64,000 nucleotides of DNA from Isochrysis galbana. Its lineage: Eukaryota; Haptophyta; Isochrysidales; Isochrysidaceae. Below, in pieces: positions 34,382 to 49,101 of the stretch. The DNA lies in the NCBI GenBank assembly GCA_018136815.1, contig CM030939.1, positions 1,399,777 to 1,463,776 on the forward strand, written 5' to 3'. A model generated the notes under the pieces. That model was not told where the DNA came from and did not search any database. It worked only from the letters and a program-made list of their open reading frames with translations. A program made the translations under genes and the position numbers. Each line of letters opens with the position of its first letter. Within the stretch, counting starts at the first letter, position 1.

Positions 34382-34600
34382 CTCTTGACTCGTTGACTCG
34401 GGGTATAGACTCCGGAACTCGGGGGGGCTCGCTTGGGAACACGGTGGGACTCGACGAAGTTGCTACAAAATCACTCACCAAAAAAACCAAAAACCAACGA
34501 CCTTGGGCTCGCTCAGAAGAATAACGTAAAATACACTCCGAAATCATACGATAAACAAACCCCTCCCGTGCGGCGAAGGCTGAGGTCGCGATCGCTAGTC

Positions 34601-35236
34601 TGACGGATTGGAGGTTATGGATGGAACAGGAGGGACCGAACGGGACGGAAGGTAGGCGGCGACAGGCACGGCATTTTGGCCATAGGCGGGCGGGACGGGC
34701 AGACCATCTTCCATGGTTGGAAGATGGATGGCGGGCAGTGGCGAGGGCGAGCGCGAAGACGGAGCGGACATAGCGGATAGCGAGGGTGAGTGGGTGAATG
34801 AGTGGATTTGGTTGGTGTTGTAAGATTGTTGGTTACGACTGAGCGAGAGCGAGAGCGAGAACGAGGGAGCGAGGAGCGACTGGGACGAGGGACGAGGGCG
34901 ACAGAGGCCGACAGGGTACCAATCCGATGAGTCCGACAACAATCCGAGACACGCACACTTGACTTTCACCCAACATTCCTCCACACTAACGTATCTTTCT
35001 CCACTTGGGCGGGGAAAACACAGAAGGAAGGAAACAAGGAAGAGAAAGCCGACAAGAGAGCGATGATGCGACGGAAGAGCCGACGGCGAACGGCGGTTAC
35101 CGCGAACGAGTAGATAGAAAGTAAGGAGGGAATCTACGAGCGCAAACCGGAAGGAGAGAGAGGGTAGGCTTCGCGCGGGGGAAAGGTCCGCAACGACGAA
35201 CACCTACGACGAGAGCGAGAACGAGCGCGGGCGCAC
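34601..35236 (-). mobile_element. Truncated LTR-like copy
   Basis: Shares with the solo LTRs at 57590 and 58600 the end TGACGGAT, the short frame MSAPSSRSPSP..., the tract CCGACAAGAGAGCGA and the AGTAAGGAGGGAATCTAC block. It lacks the first ~200 bp (the TGTCGC end), and the flanking 5-mer TAGTC has no partner, so the copy is truncated, apparently against the exon-like frame at 35204-35380. Confidence 0.6.
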
Positions 35237-35380
35237 GACCTTCGCGCGGCCGGCTGCCTCCTCAATTGTGGACCACTCAAGGGCGCTGCCCTCGAGTGTG
35301 TCCACCTCCTCAGTCCCCCAAGCTGAGGCTGCTTGGGCGGTGGCTGGGGCAACAGCCAGCGCCATGTCGTCACAGGCCAT
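35204..35380 (-). CDS. Possible orphan N-terminal exon
   Basis: ATG at 35380 opens an acidic/Ala-rich frame (MACDDMALAVAPATAQAASA ... EVDTLEGSALEWSTIEE) ending in KVVRPRSFSLSS at a stop at 35204. A potential splice donor, GCGAAG|GTCGTG, follows residue ~47. The downstream sequence is the truncated LTR, so the rest of the gene may be lost or lie beyond it. Function unknown. Confidence 0.25.
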   Translation of the reverse strand: MACDDMALAVAPATAQAASAWGTEEVDTLEGSALEWSTIEEAAGRAKVVRPRSFSLSS

Positions 35381-35440
35381 CGCCAGAGAGAGAGAGAGAG
35401 AGAGACGAAGGAACGCCTGATGTGCAGTGAATATAATGGG

Positions 35441-36464
35441 CAAAATTACGTATATGTAAAAGTACAGACATTAGCGGGAAGAGGGGGGTGATGGAGAGGC
35501 TTCCCGCGCCACCTCGTCCTCGCGCCAAAAGTTTGTATTTCATGGTTTTGTTATTGACCTTGTAGCTTTGTTTTTGCCCCCACCTGATACCCCTTTGTCA
35601 GGTCTAAAGGACCTGATATCATGACATCAGGACCTCATATCAGCCTGATGTCCCATCACTGCCTCCGGTGGTATCTTGGCCTCTATCTCCGTAGCCCGTC
35701 TAGGGGGGCCCTTGCGAAAGTCGCTACCACTGGGTGGTAGTCTGATGCCGCTATGCCCGTGAAGAGTTTCAGATCTATGTATGCCTTGTACCATCTCCAC
35801 GTGGAGTAGTATTCGGCGGCGTAAACGCGATCTATCCTAGTGTGAGTTTGATGTCCGCATGCGTTTTGGCTAGCGCAGGTAGAAAGCTAGTGAAGAGCTG
35901 GGTGGCATAAGGGGGGAAGGGTGCTTGCGCTTGCCGCGGCAGGGTGTCCTGTCTTGAGTGAGCGCTAGTCCCGTTCCTTTGCCGCGCCGCGACCCATAAA
36001 AATTTGGTAAAAATTTAGTCATTGTAATCAAGATGAGGCCTGCCGTGGCTCCTCTCTTATATGTTTTACATCGCACATCGCTCATTATTTGCTGGGAACT
36101 GGAACTGGCGAGCTGGCGCCAGGCGCCAGTTGCCAGTTGAGATGGCACTGGCACTGGCGCCAAACACTGGTGCTAGTACTGTTGCCCCAACACTGTCGCA
36201 GTGTGTCTCGGCATGCCCCCTGACTGCTGCGGCGCCCCCCCCCCCCCTCCCGGCGGCGCCTCGCCTGCGGGTGTGAAAGCGCTGTGAGAAGAAAGACTGA
36301 AGACACCGAGGCTAAGCAGTTTTAAAGGTAGAGAGGGGGGGCGGGGGGGGGGGGGGGAGAGCGCGGGCGAGGCCCCCGCCAGTCGATGGCGGGGTGATCA
36401 GGCCAGAGTAGGAGAGAGTAGAGTGTAGCGAGCGTGCGGGGGTTGGCGCGGTCGAGGCTCTCCG
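35441..36464. other. Spacer, no gene recognised
   Basis: Contains imperfect palindromes around 35580-35665 (CCTGATATCATGACATCAGG) and a run of TGGCGCCA/ACTGGCACTGG elements near 36090-36175, followed by C- and G-runs. No coding signal. The last ~100 bp are probably the promoter/5' UTR of the gene at 36465. Confidence 0.5.
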
Positions 36465-38297
36465 ATGGATAGGTGGGCGCATCGAGAGCAGGCCACCGAG
36501 AGCAGTGTACGTCTCCCCCTCAGAGGAACCACGGCCGTGCTGCTGCGGCTGAGGGAGCTCCTCTGCTGCTGCTTTTCTTACAATCTCCCCTCCAATCTCT
36601 CAGCTCACCCAACCGTGGCAGCCATTCTCTCGGTGGTGGTACTTTTCCTAACCATTGCCATCGCCGGCTACTCCTCCCTCTCGCGCGGAATGATGGCCAT
36701 GCTTTGCTTCATCTTCGCCACAATCCATTTTGCCGTATTTGCATGTCTTCCCGCGCCGAGGCCGCTGGGTAGCGCGCGAGATCTGCTTCAAGTCCATCCA
36801 CTCGGCTTGATTCTCATCGCCATCATGCATGTCAGCACCATTCAGCCGCTCCCACCGCCAGATGGCTTCGCGATTGAGCCCGTCATGGTCTGCCTTGTCG
36901 CCTTCTTACTGCAGACGTTCTTTGCGCTTCAGCGGTACCCGCTCTCGATGCGCCTGTTTTTCATGGCCGTTGTCACTAGCATGAGCGCTTGCGCGCCCCT
37001 ATTCTCGATCGGCCTCGTCAACGAGCTGGTCCTCATCCTAGGCGGCAACGTCATTGGACTCATATGCGGCCTTGTCATCAATTCCGACCAGCGAATTGTC
37101 GACAGGCTGCTCGATGACATCTCGCTCCACCGGCACGCCGACTCGCGGCTCAATCACGTTCTGAAGGGGCAGCTCGACGGCGCCAGGGCCCTGTTGCAGC
37201 CGCTGCTCGACGAAGTAGAGGCCCACAACGGGCCAATGCCCGCGGCCTGCTCGATCACGTCCGATGTGCGCCGCATGATCGGCGAGGCAGTCGACTGGTG
37301 TGCTGACGCTGCCCTATCCCACGCCTCGGCTCCGTTGGCGTGGCAGTGGGCCACCAAGCGCGCGCTGTCAAGCCGCTAGCAGCTCTCCCAAGCGTCGTCA
37401 CGCACCGTTGCGCGCAGGTGCCACACGCGCGAGGTCCTGCTGCAACTCGAGTCTCGCACGTACCGGCCATGGGTGTCGGACGTACCGCTTCGTGAGTGCA
37501 TGCAGGAGCTGGCGGACACATGGTGTGTTGTGACAGCCGACGAGGTGACGCTGCGCATCGACCACTCGTTGCTCCGGTTGATTGTGCAGGAGGCTCTCAG
37601 CAGCGCGCGCCGGAACTCGGCGGCCAAGGCGCCGATAGTGCTTACAGCAAAGCTTGCCCAAGGTGCGCGCTTTCGTGCCGGCTCGCCTGCCATGGCCGGT
37701 GAAGCGCAACACGCTAGCGCGCACAGCGCGGCGAAGGCATCGCCCAACGGCCTCCCGGACATTGTGCACAGCCCGATGCCGCCCGACCTTTGCATCAGAG
37801 CCCAACGGCCTGCACCTCTATATCATCATCATCAACCCGAAGCGCACACGTGAGGCTGAGACCGTGGCCATGGAGCGCGAGCGCGCCTTCCTGCGGAGGC
37901 ATGCGGCCGTAGCGCGAACAGAGAGCGTGCGCAGGTGTGCGCCCGACACGGCTTGCCGGCACATTCCCGAACCCCTGACCTCCTTGACCCCACCTGCTCC
38001 TCCAAGGCTGCCCGGGGTGGTAAGGCCCCAACATAGCTAATGATCCCCCGCCGCACTACGAGCCGTGTCCCTCGCTTCGTGGATGGTGTACGTGACGCCC
38101 CCCCTGCTCTTACCGCCTCCTCCCTTTCCATCGCCTACCACCTTCCCCCTCGCATTCCGGCGTGCAGCGATCAAGTAGCCGACTCCATCCGACTAGCGGT
38201 GGATGCACTTGGTGGCACCGTCAGCTTACGATCGGACGAGCGCTTCACCTCGGTGCGCATCAACCTGCCAGTCGTCATGCCTGCGACATGCGGGTGA
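36465..38297 (+). CDS. Six-helix membrane protein with a degenerate histidine-kinase-like domain
   Basis: I infer four exons, 36465-37366, 37418-37662, 37799-37934 and 38168-38297, with introns of 51, 136 and 233 bp; the phases agree and give 470 residues. Residues ~50-205 hold about six membrane helices (TVAAILSVVVLFLTIAIAGY, MAMLCFIFATIHFAVFACL, LGLILIAIMHVSTI, MVCLVAFLLQTFFAL, FFMAVVTSMSACAPLF, LVLILGGNVIGLICGLVI). A helical linker with LNHVLKGQLDGARALL could be a phosphoacceptor-type helix. Then come HATPase-like pieces: DHSLLRLIVQEALSSARRN, a beta-strand LYIIIINPKR, and the end SIRLAVDALGGTVSLRS...VRINLPV. The expected N-box Asn residues and the DxGxG loop are missing, so ATP binding is doubtful. 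I read it as a sensor pseudokinase or a very divergent kinase. The 51-bp intron has a weak donor (GTCAAG). Confidence 0.6.
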
Positions 38298-38690
38298 GGT
38301 GCTTGTGCAATCTCCGTGAAGTCATCAGCTGCGGGTTGCAATGGCTCGCCTTGGAATTGCTTGCTTTTTGTTGTTCTCCATGTGGCGATCCGAGTTTTGC
38401 GTGCGCCCTATTCCTTTTCAAGCGTGGTCGAACCTCAAGTAATCGAAGATCAGCGATGTTATTCGGATGGCCGCCGCGTTTCAAGGCATTTACGAGCCTT
38501 CTTCGAGCCTCGACCATCCTTTCCTGTTCGAATCTAGCCATGCAAGCACAAGCTCGGCGTTCTCCCTAATTAATGTTCGTTCTTCCAGTCGTTTTCAACT
38601 TCGTTTTTCTGTGCTCTTTTTTGAGCGAAACTTTTGCGGGTGGATGTGGGTGTGTGGGGCATGTCGTGTGTAGTGTATGTGTTGGTGGCG
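38298..38690. other. Spacer, no gene recognised
   Basis: Downstream of the kinase-like gene I see no coding signal or repeat that I can name. Confidence 0.4.
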
Positions 38691-38694
38691 GCAG

Positions 38695-38905
38695 TGGAAA
38701 AATATTGCTACACTTTCAGCGATGGAGCTCGCGCCGACAGCTCCCCTCTCCCAGCCCCCCGCCGTCACGACGCCCCAACGGGGCTGACCCAAGCCGCCGG
38801 AGCCGAAGCGCTCGCAGGCCGCTGCCCCTACCGACCAAGACGTCGACATGGCTCCGCCGCCCTCGCCTCCCCATGCAGCCACAGATTCTGTTGTGGTTAG
38901 GGGGA
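38695..38905 (+). pseudogene. Degenerate copy of the gag-like start module
   Basis: ATG at 38722 begins MELAPTAPLSQPPAVTTPQR, matching MERAPTAPTSQPSAATTPQR of the minus-strand frame at 50872, and after an in-frame TGA at codon 22 (38785; the other copy has CGA) the match continues as PKPPEPKRSQ and DQDVDMAPPPSPP. The preceding hairpin has decayed, but the AGCG spacer before ATG remains. A dead relative of that element. Confidence 0.75.
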
Positions 38906-38999
38906 GAGCCGCCCTTTAGGTTTCCCAAAGAGAGGCCCTCTCTCTTTGTTTTCCCGCCTTCGCGTGTTTCGGTTTCTCCCTTTGGGTCGCATCCTCTCC

Positions 39000-39751
39000 G
39001 TCCGATCGGGATCCTCCGATCCCGATCTTCCTCTCTTCCCCCCGTGTGTTAGGATAGGGGTGATCGCTCTCGATCCCCCTTCCTTGTTTTTCTCATGTGT
39101 GCGCCCCCTTTCTTTCCTTGCGCGCGCCCCGTGTGTTTCCCGCGTTTTCTCTTGTCCCAGAGTTCCGAGAGTCGCGCCCATGGCCGCACTCCCTGGGGCT
39201 GTGGGCGCCTCCGCCAGCCGCACCTCCGCCGCCTCAATCGCCGCCGCCTGCACCTCCCTCCGAGCCTCCGCCGCCTCCCTCGACCCCGAATGTATGCCAA
39301 GAGCAGCCACCTTTGGACTGCAGCACACTGATCGAGCAGCTCGGTTGCGGCGAGAACAGTCTGATGTTTGCGGGCTGGTGCGACTTCTCGTGCCAGTACC
39401 CCGCGCACTGCGACTCGACGTAATGGCGGCGGTTCCTCAGTGATGGCGGAGGAGTCGAGGGAGGCGGCGGCAATGGAGGTGACAATGGGGGTGGGGAAGG
39501 AGGCGCCCGAGGTGGTGGGCGTGGTGGCGGCCAGGGAGGCGAAGAGGGTGGTGGCAGCAACGGTGGTCCGATCGGGATCCTCCGATCCCGATCTTCCTCT
39601 CTTCCCCCCGTGTGTTAGGATAGGGGTGATCGCTCTCAATCCCCCTTCCTTGTTTTTCTCATGTGTGCGCCCCCTTTCTTTCCTTGCGCGCGCCCCGTGT
39701 GTTTCCCGCGTTTTCTCTTGTCCCAGAGTTCCGAGAGTCGCGCCCATGGCC
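39000..39751 (+). repeat. 186-bp direct repeats enclosing a Cys/Pro-rich gene fragment
   Basis: 39000-39185 and 39566-39751 match at 185 of 186 positions by eye (one G/A difference). The 380 bp between encode, in one frame, a PPPP-rich linker followed by CQEQPPLDCSTLIEQLGC and GWCDFSCQYPAHC, a compact Cys-rich module of the kind found in extracellular matrix proteins. No TG...CA ends or target duplication are visible, so a recent partial tandem duplication (period 566 bp) is as likely as a mobile element. Confidence 0.7.
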
Positions 39752-40158
39752 CTAGGAGACATATTGGTGGACAAAGAACACAAGTATTACCTGCGCCGGA
39801 GCGGCGACTTTCACGTAGTCAAGCTTAATGTGATGGGAGAACCCCATATTCATGAGAGAGCCAACCCGCAGCCATCACCAGACGAATTATACATCCCATT
39901 GAAATGGGGCCGAGCGTACGACGGTCCGGCCGAGACGGCATACCCGATACCACAAGAATACACGTTTAAAGGCGCGAATAAAACCCTAGAGGATGTTAAC
40001 GTCAAGGCGCTGACCAAAGCGTTTCTCGCAATGAGGAAAACGAAGAAGCAAAATCCACATTGAGGTGGGAAAAACGACTACCGGATCTCTCCGGGAAATG
40101 GAAACAAGTATCTCAGCTATACAAATACAACTTTTTAACGCCAAGAGACTCATATATG

Positions 40159-42063
<1,905 letters not shown>

Positions 42064-42598
42064 TATGCACTTCAAACACGTCCTGCATAGGAGAATAGCC
42101 ACGGCGAACCGGTTCGCTGATGATCCGACGTGCCGCTTCTGCGGTATAGCCCCCGAAAGATCCACCCACATAGCCACGTGCATCGCGACGGAGCCTATCT
42201 TCGAATTCATAGAAGGGCTTCTGGGGATAAATCTTAGGCCGGGCTCTGTGATAGCCCAGCGTCTCTTTTGCTACCAGGTAGATAGACCGCATCCCTCCTC
42301 GGGATACTTAGGTATCCTGGCGTGGAGATACATCCAATATGGCAACGCGGACGGTAGGTCCGTTAGAACAATCTTGAGAGCAATCCTTGCGAGATACCAC
42401 TTATTAGCAACGGCGAAGGTCGGTTTCTTTCAAAGATTAATAAAACAACGCGAGAACATGGGGCTACACGGCCCGAGCAACAAACATATTCGGAAAATGA
42501 TAAGCCCCCTGTACACTATAGACAAAGATTTCAACATAGGAGCATCAGAGGACCTCTTGCAGGCGGCGAGAGGCCTGGACATAAGAAACATCACCTAG

Positions 42599-42912
42599 GG
42601 TAGCCAAATCTCTTAATAGGAACCGCACTGAAAACTAATAAACTAATGAAGATCTCACGTTATATGAATGAGCAAAATCCGAGTCGAAACTAGATCAAGA
42701 GACGAGCCACAATCTCCCACCCCCTTCTCTCCAACTCCCGGCCGTAGCAGCGCGCGCGGCCTCCCTCGAACCAGCTTCTCGCTTCTCCGCTAAAGAGGGA
42801 ACTGGGGAAGGGGAAGGGGGTTGTTAGGGGTTAAGGTTGGGTAGTAGGGAAGTACACTAGCAAGCTGCCTCACGCCGCATACGTAGCGGGAATTTTTAAG
42901 AAGATTTTTTTT
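42599..42912 (+). mobile_element. LINE 3' untranslated end (most complete copy)
   Basis: Follows the stop codon of the reverse-transcriptase frame and is shared with the 5'-truncated copies at 2386 and 20545. Ends at TTTTTAAGAAGATTTTTTTTT. It has a small extra CTTCTCG insertion relative to the others and several substitutions, so it is not the source of the other two. Confidence 0.75.
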
Positions 42913-43299
42913 TAATGTGCCACCATGGCCTCGCGACTCCCTCTCCCTCCCGGTCCACCAGAGCCCCTACTCCTCTCGCCTCGCGCTATTGTCAGACTTT
43001 TGTACAGCCGTTTTGGGCCCACTCGACCTGCTGCGACGGTCGTGTGAGAACGACGCATGCGCGACGAAGCAACGCTGGCAGGGCAGTGTGCCTGCGGTTC
43101 TGTCTCACCTGTGGGAGCCCTGTGGCAGCCCGCATAGTGGCTAGGCCAGATGTGTCGGACCAGCCCGATGAAAGCGGGAGTCCTGCCGGCACTTGCCAAA
43201 AATAGAACGTCAAACTTTTGGCAACGAGGGGTAGGTAGGAGAGCTACGAGGGTGTACAACATAATACCGGAAGGGGGGCGCGGCGTTGGATCGCAACGG

Positions 43300-44059
<760 letters not shown>

Positions 44060-44418
44060 TGGCACTGGTTCTCTCTCTCTTGTCCTTCAATGTAATCCCT
44101 CTCCTTGTTCTTTGTTTCTTCTCGCGATTGTTTCATCTCTCGTTTTAGTCAGGATGAAGAAAAGATTACGACGGGAGACGAGTGAGAGAGAGAGAGAGAG
44201 AGAGCAAGAGGCAAAAGAAGAGAGTTGCCACTAGGACAGTAGAAGAGAGAGAGCAGAGGGGGGGGGGGGGGAGAGGAGGGAGAGAGAGAAAGGGAGGGAG
44301 GGAGGAGGAGGGAGGGAAAGTGAGGGAGGATAATGGAAAGAAGAGAGAAGAGAGAGAGTAGGAGAAGGGGGGGGAAGAGAGAGAGAGAGAGAGAGAGAAG
44401 AAGAAGAGAGAGAGAGCG

Positions 44419-47400
44419 ATGGAGTCTCGCCACCTCTCCGTCTCTTCCAAGGGAGTCAAAGGATCGGTGGAGGAGCTGGAGAGGGGGAGAGGAGGTGGCA
44501 GCGGCTGTGGGCCGCGAAGGGGCTCCGCCCCCTTCGTCCTTGACGGCACGCGCCCTCCACCCGCCTGGATCGAGCCCACCAGAGCCGAATCTCTATCTCT
44601 CTCTCTCCCTCTCTCTCTCTCCCCGCTTCGTTCCACTTCTTCTCCGCCTCCCGGCCTCTCCAAATCTATTCGTGGGGCTCCTCTGGTGGCAGGTGTCGGG
44701 GGTGGCGCCTTACCTGCCGACCAGATCGGCTGGCGCACCGCCCAAGATGAGCTGGCCGCCAGGCACCAAACATTCCGAGCGTGGGCCGCGGAGAACACCG
44801 GAAGACTCGACCTCCGCGATGAGGGAGGGACCGTTCTGGGCGCAGACATCGTGGCAGGGATGTGGACGTGCTGCCGGAACCTTGATCCAGCGGCGGCCGG
44901 GTGCATCCTTATTCACCATTGCCTGGGAGACCAGCCGTGGCAGGCGCTGCCGTGTGACACGTGCGGACATTGGGTGCCGCTCGGCCGGTGGGAGGTTGAC
45001 AAGTGCTGGCATCACCCGGGGGAACTACGCCGCGGCCGGTGGGGCGGGCACACGTGGGCGTGCTGCGGCGCGTCGGGACTCGCCGGCACCAAGGCTGCCG
45101 ACGTCAAGCCCGCAATCTGGCTACGCAGACGCAAGGAGGAGGAGGAGCGCCGGCTGGCAGCGCAACGCCGCTCAGGCGCGGGCTCCAGCACCTCGCTCAG
45201 CGCGCTTCCGGCGCCCAAGCTGAGCGACGAGGTTTCGGGTTGCACCTTGGCGGAGCGGCACTCGTTCGACCTCGAGAAGCACCTACCATACGGCCCAGAC
45301 GGGCAGCCGCTCAAGCCTCAGTGCCCCACCTGCGGCAAGGAGGCCGCCGTCGGTGAGGAACGGTGCGCGGGCTGCGGCGAGGAGCAGCGTGTGTGCGTTC
45401 AGTGCTTCAAGGTGGTACTGACTAGCGACGTGGAAGGCGCGCGCGCGTGCAATCGGCCGGCATCGTGCCGCTTCCACCCGGGCGTCTTCTGCGAGGCGCG
45501 CGCCGTGCGATATGCCTCCAACCAGAAAAAGACTGGTGCGTTCGCGTGGCATCTGCTTCCTCACGACCCTCTCTCCGCGCGTTCCAGCGCCGGCCCGCCC
45601 GCCCGCATTTTCCAGCCCGTGAGCTCACGTGAGCTTTACTCGCCCCCTTGGTTCCTACAGTCCACTGCCCAAACAAAGGCTGCAGCTTCGCGGCGCTTTC
45701 GCGAGCCGATCTGGCCGTGCACAGCGAGATCTGCTCCTTTTACGAGTACGAGTGCGAGTACGGCTGCGGCACACGTCTCCTTCGCCGCTCGGGTAAGGCA
45801 CACCTCGCGGAGTGCGGGCGCGTCCCGCTGCCTTGTCACTGCGGCGACGGGTGCGGGCGCGCGATCCCGCGCGAGGAGATGGATGCCCACCGTGATTACT
45901 ACTGCCCACGGCAGCCCATGACGTGTGGCCACCCCGGCTGCGAGGCGACACCCGCACGCATCGACCTCACGGAGCACGAGGCAACGTGCCTCCACCGGCT
46001 CGTCTTCTGCGAGCGCAACTGCGGCGCGTGCGAAACGGCTGGGCGGTGGCCTGGTCAGAGCGCGCATGACGTGTCGTGTCCGAACCTGCCGCTCGCGTGC
46101 GCCGGGTGCGGAGGCTACCAGCCGAGATGGCGCATGGAGCGGCACACCATGATTGAGTGCGCTGCGACCCTCATCCGGTGCACGCGTTGCCTGATGCTCA
46201 CGCCACGTGCGCGCTTGGCGGAGCACGATCGGGTCTGCCTCCTGCAGCTGGTGCTCGATGCGTGGCGAGACGTCGCGGCGGATGGTGTCAAGATCTCCTG
46301 CCCACACTCCGGCGGCTCGGGCGACGCGGGGGGATGCACCTTCGTCGGCAACCGCGCGTCATTGCGCGCCCACCTCGACGAGGGGTGCCCGTTCGAGCCC
46401 GTGGAGTGCGAGGCGCGCTGCGGGGCTCGAGTGCCGAGGCGAGCGCAGAAGGCGCACATGCTGGTCTGCCCACTGGTCCGACAGCAGACGTCACGAGAGC
46501 GCCACGGCATGCCCAACTTAATCTGCGCAAAGTGCGGCGCACCGACAGAGATCGATGGCACCGAGGTAGTGGTCCGCATCGGCACGCTTGCACCGGCGCG
46601 TATCTTGTGCCTCGAGGTTGACGACGATGGACGATCGCCCACGTACGGCGAGGAGCTTCTGGTCAAGCGGATGGGCGTTCGTCTCCGTCTGGCGCCGGTC
46701 GTGCGCGAGCCACATGCTAAGCGTTGCCCCATGGCCACGGGCCGGTGCGAGTATTGTCTACGCGAGATGGTGCGTACCTCGCTCAACCACCACGAGCAGT
46801 TGTGTGACGAGCGCAAGCGGCCGTGCGTACGAAAGTGTGGTGCTCAGGTGTCGCGCCGTGGGCTCGCTGAGCACGATCGGGTCTGCCCGAACATGTCGTA
46901 CTCCTGTCCGTACGGGTGCGGTAAGAAGGTCCGGTTGCGCGATTTGCAGTTCCGGTCGACCGCCGCCGCCGCTGGCGGCAAGGCACCGCACCCACCTGCT
47001 AGTAGCCTGGGCGCGAGAGCGACAGCTGCTGACCACGGTGTGTTGGCTAAGGACGAAGCGTGGGCCTTCGCTACAGCCGGCGGCGCGGATGTCGGCGCCC
47101 CGACCTCTATCAAGGACCGGTGGGGATTGCTTGGCTCGGGCCCGAGCGGGGCGGTCTCGCCAATTGTGTGCGAGCCATGCGAGCCGGAGCTAGCAAGGCG
47201 TGACGGACGCGGGAAGACATCGGCTGCTAGGGCTATCGCAGAACCACGACTTCACACCCGCTCAAAGTCCACCTCCACGCCCCTCGGCCGAGCGCGTACC
47301 CCTCAACCTTCGTTGGTCATAAGGCCAGAGCCTATTTTCGACCTAGCGGAGTCAAAGCAGCTGCTGTTGAAAGCCACAGCCCCACACGTGATGCCGCCGC

Positions 47401-48848
47401 TCAGCGATGGCCTCTCGTCATCCGAGGCGGACAGAAACGGCTCCATCTCCGCGGCACGCGCCGCCGAGATGCTCGGGCTGTCGCGTTGGGCGGCACCGAC
47501 CAAGCTGATCCCATGCGATAGCTTGCTTGCGCCAGCAACATCGCCACCACGCTATCTAGCGCTCGTCTTTATCCGACCGGAAAACCGCGATATTGTGCCG
47601 TTGTTGCAGCTGCTCGAACCGCTCAGCTCGGCGCGGCCGGAGCTTCGCGTGCTGCTTGTCCCACTTGGGGCGAACGAGGTGGAGGTCTCCTCGCGACGAA
47701 CTCTCGTGCCGAGTGCGTATTGTCTCCCACCTCTCGGTGCCGACAACGAGCGCATCGGGCGTGACTTTGGCGCGCGACGCGGCACGAGCATGGTTCTGCT
47801 CCACATGGCCGACATGGGCCTCATCTGTTTCGACGCCGCCCGCGCGCTCCTTGCTGACGCGGAGGGGGCCCTCTTTCCATGGGCCAGCGAGGCTCCGCTC
47901 TCGCGCCACGCCCTGAGCTGCCCTCGCTACTGGGTCGCGTGCACAAATGCTCACTGCACCTTTTCGGGGATGCGGACCAAGGTGAATGCGCACAAAGTGT
48001 CATGCATGTGGAGGATGCTGCCGTGCCGACGGAAGTGTGGCGCTGTGCTTGTGGTCACGGAGCACAAGGAGCATGCGCTCGTGTGCCCTAGGAGGCCGGC
48101 CGAATGCAAGCGATCCTGCGGTGTGAGCGTCACCGTCGGCGAGATCGACTCTGGCGAGCACGACAAGGTGTGCCCCCTCAAAGGGCTGCGCTGCCAAGCT
48201 TGCGAGGCGGTTGTCCCGCGCAAGTCGATGGGCAACCACACGGATCAGTGCCCTGAGCTGCTGATTACCTGCCGATATGGCTGCTCGCGCCGGCTGAAGC
48301 GACGGGATATGCCCGACCATGCGAAGGAGTGCACCGGCATTGGCATCAAGCGTTTCCCCGTGTGTGACGGCTATTGTTGCCGCCGGTGCCCACTACACTA
48401 CGACTCCATCTACGGCCCGCCCGACGGCACGCCTAGACACACAAAAAAGCGGCCCAGCACAGCTGGCAGTGTCACAAAGTCGGCACGAGGCAGCGGCTCA
48501 GCCCGGCCCATCTCGCCTAGTGGCCGACAGGATCGCCGCTCGTGGATGATGATGAGTGGTGTGTCGGTTCACTGGAAGGGGACGCATGAGCCGCAGCGGC
48601 GCGGGATGAAGTTCTTCCCTACGGCAGACTCAAAAGCCGGACTGGGAATGTGCATCTCACAGACTCCTGCCAGTCTTATCATGCCAAAGAGCACGCTACG
48701 AAGCAGTGGCAGCAGCGGTAACATCAGTCGCCTGGACGGTGGTTCGTCACCGCGCAGCCGCTCGCCGGATCTCGTGCAGCCAGACGAGAGCCACATCAGC
48801 AGGCAAAGCGGCTCGCGAATACGGCGGCGGCCAACATCAGCACGATGA
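44419..48848 (+). CDS. TRAF-type zinc-finger protein with a nucleoredoxin-like domain lacking CxxC
   Basis: Two exons, 44419-45535 and 45661-48848 (125-bp intron, GTGCGT...CTACAG), give 1434 residues. The N-terminal ~370 residues hold Cys/His pairs (LPCDTCGHW, CPTCGKE..., CAGCGEEQ). Then come many TRAF-type zinc fingers of the form C-x(2-4)-C-...-H-x(3)-C, e.g. HCPNKGCSF...HSEIC, YECEYGCGTRL...HLAEC, SCPYGCGKKV, and a second cluster from CPRYWVACTNAHC to ITCRYGCSRRLKRRDMPDHAKEC. Between the clusters (47550-47890) lies a thioredoxin-like fold: RYLALVFIRPENRDIVPLL and the nucleoredoxin hallmark ARALLADAEGALFPW; the redox CxxC is replaced by residues around RPENRD. The C-terminus is Ser/Arg-rich. 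A scaffold or ubiquitin-pathway role is inferred from TRAF fingers; no RING seen. A Leu/Ser-rich tract near residue 60 may be an extra intron. Confidence 0.75.
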
Positions 48849-49101
48849 TCATGATGCGTCGCGAGCTGACGGTTCTTAATTGTAGAACGCTCCGACCCCC
48901 TGCCGCCCTGAGTGTGCCAGCCCGCGCGTGACTCTGAAGTGCTTGCAGTAGTGCTAGTCGCTCCATTCATTCAAACCCACACCGCAACACCAAGCTGGCC
49001 TTCCCAATAGCTTTGGAGACTGAGTGTGAGGGTTCCCATTTGCGCTTTGGCACTTGGGGAAGCTTCTCGTCAGCTATCAGTATCGCTTGCTCATTCTCAA
49101 A

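Noticed and set aside
36465-37379. Stand-alone 304-residue membrane protein
   Set aside because: Three phase-compatible junctions extend it into kinase-like sequence with a matching C-terminal end, so the 4-exon model is preferred.
42912-43262. Minus-strand gene with start near 43262
   Set aside because: No recognisable domain, and the frame is bounded by a LINE end and a microsatellite; not supported.
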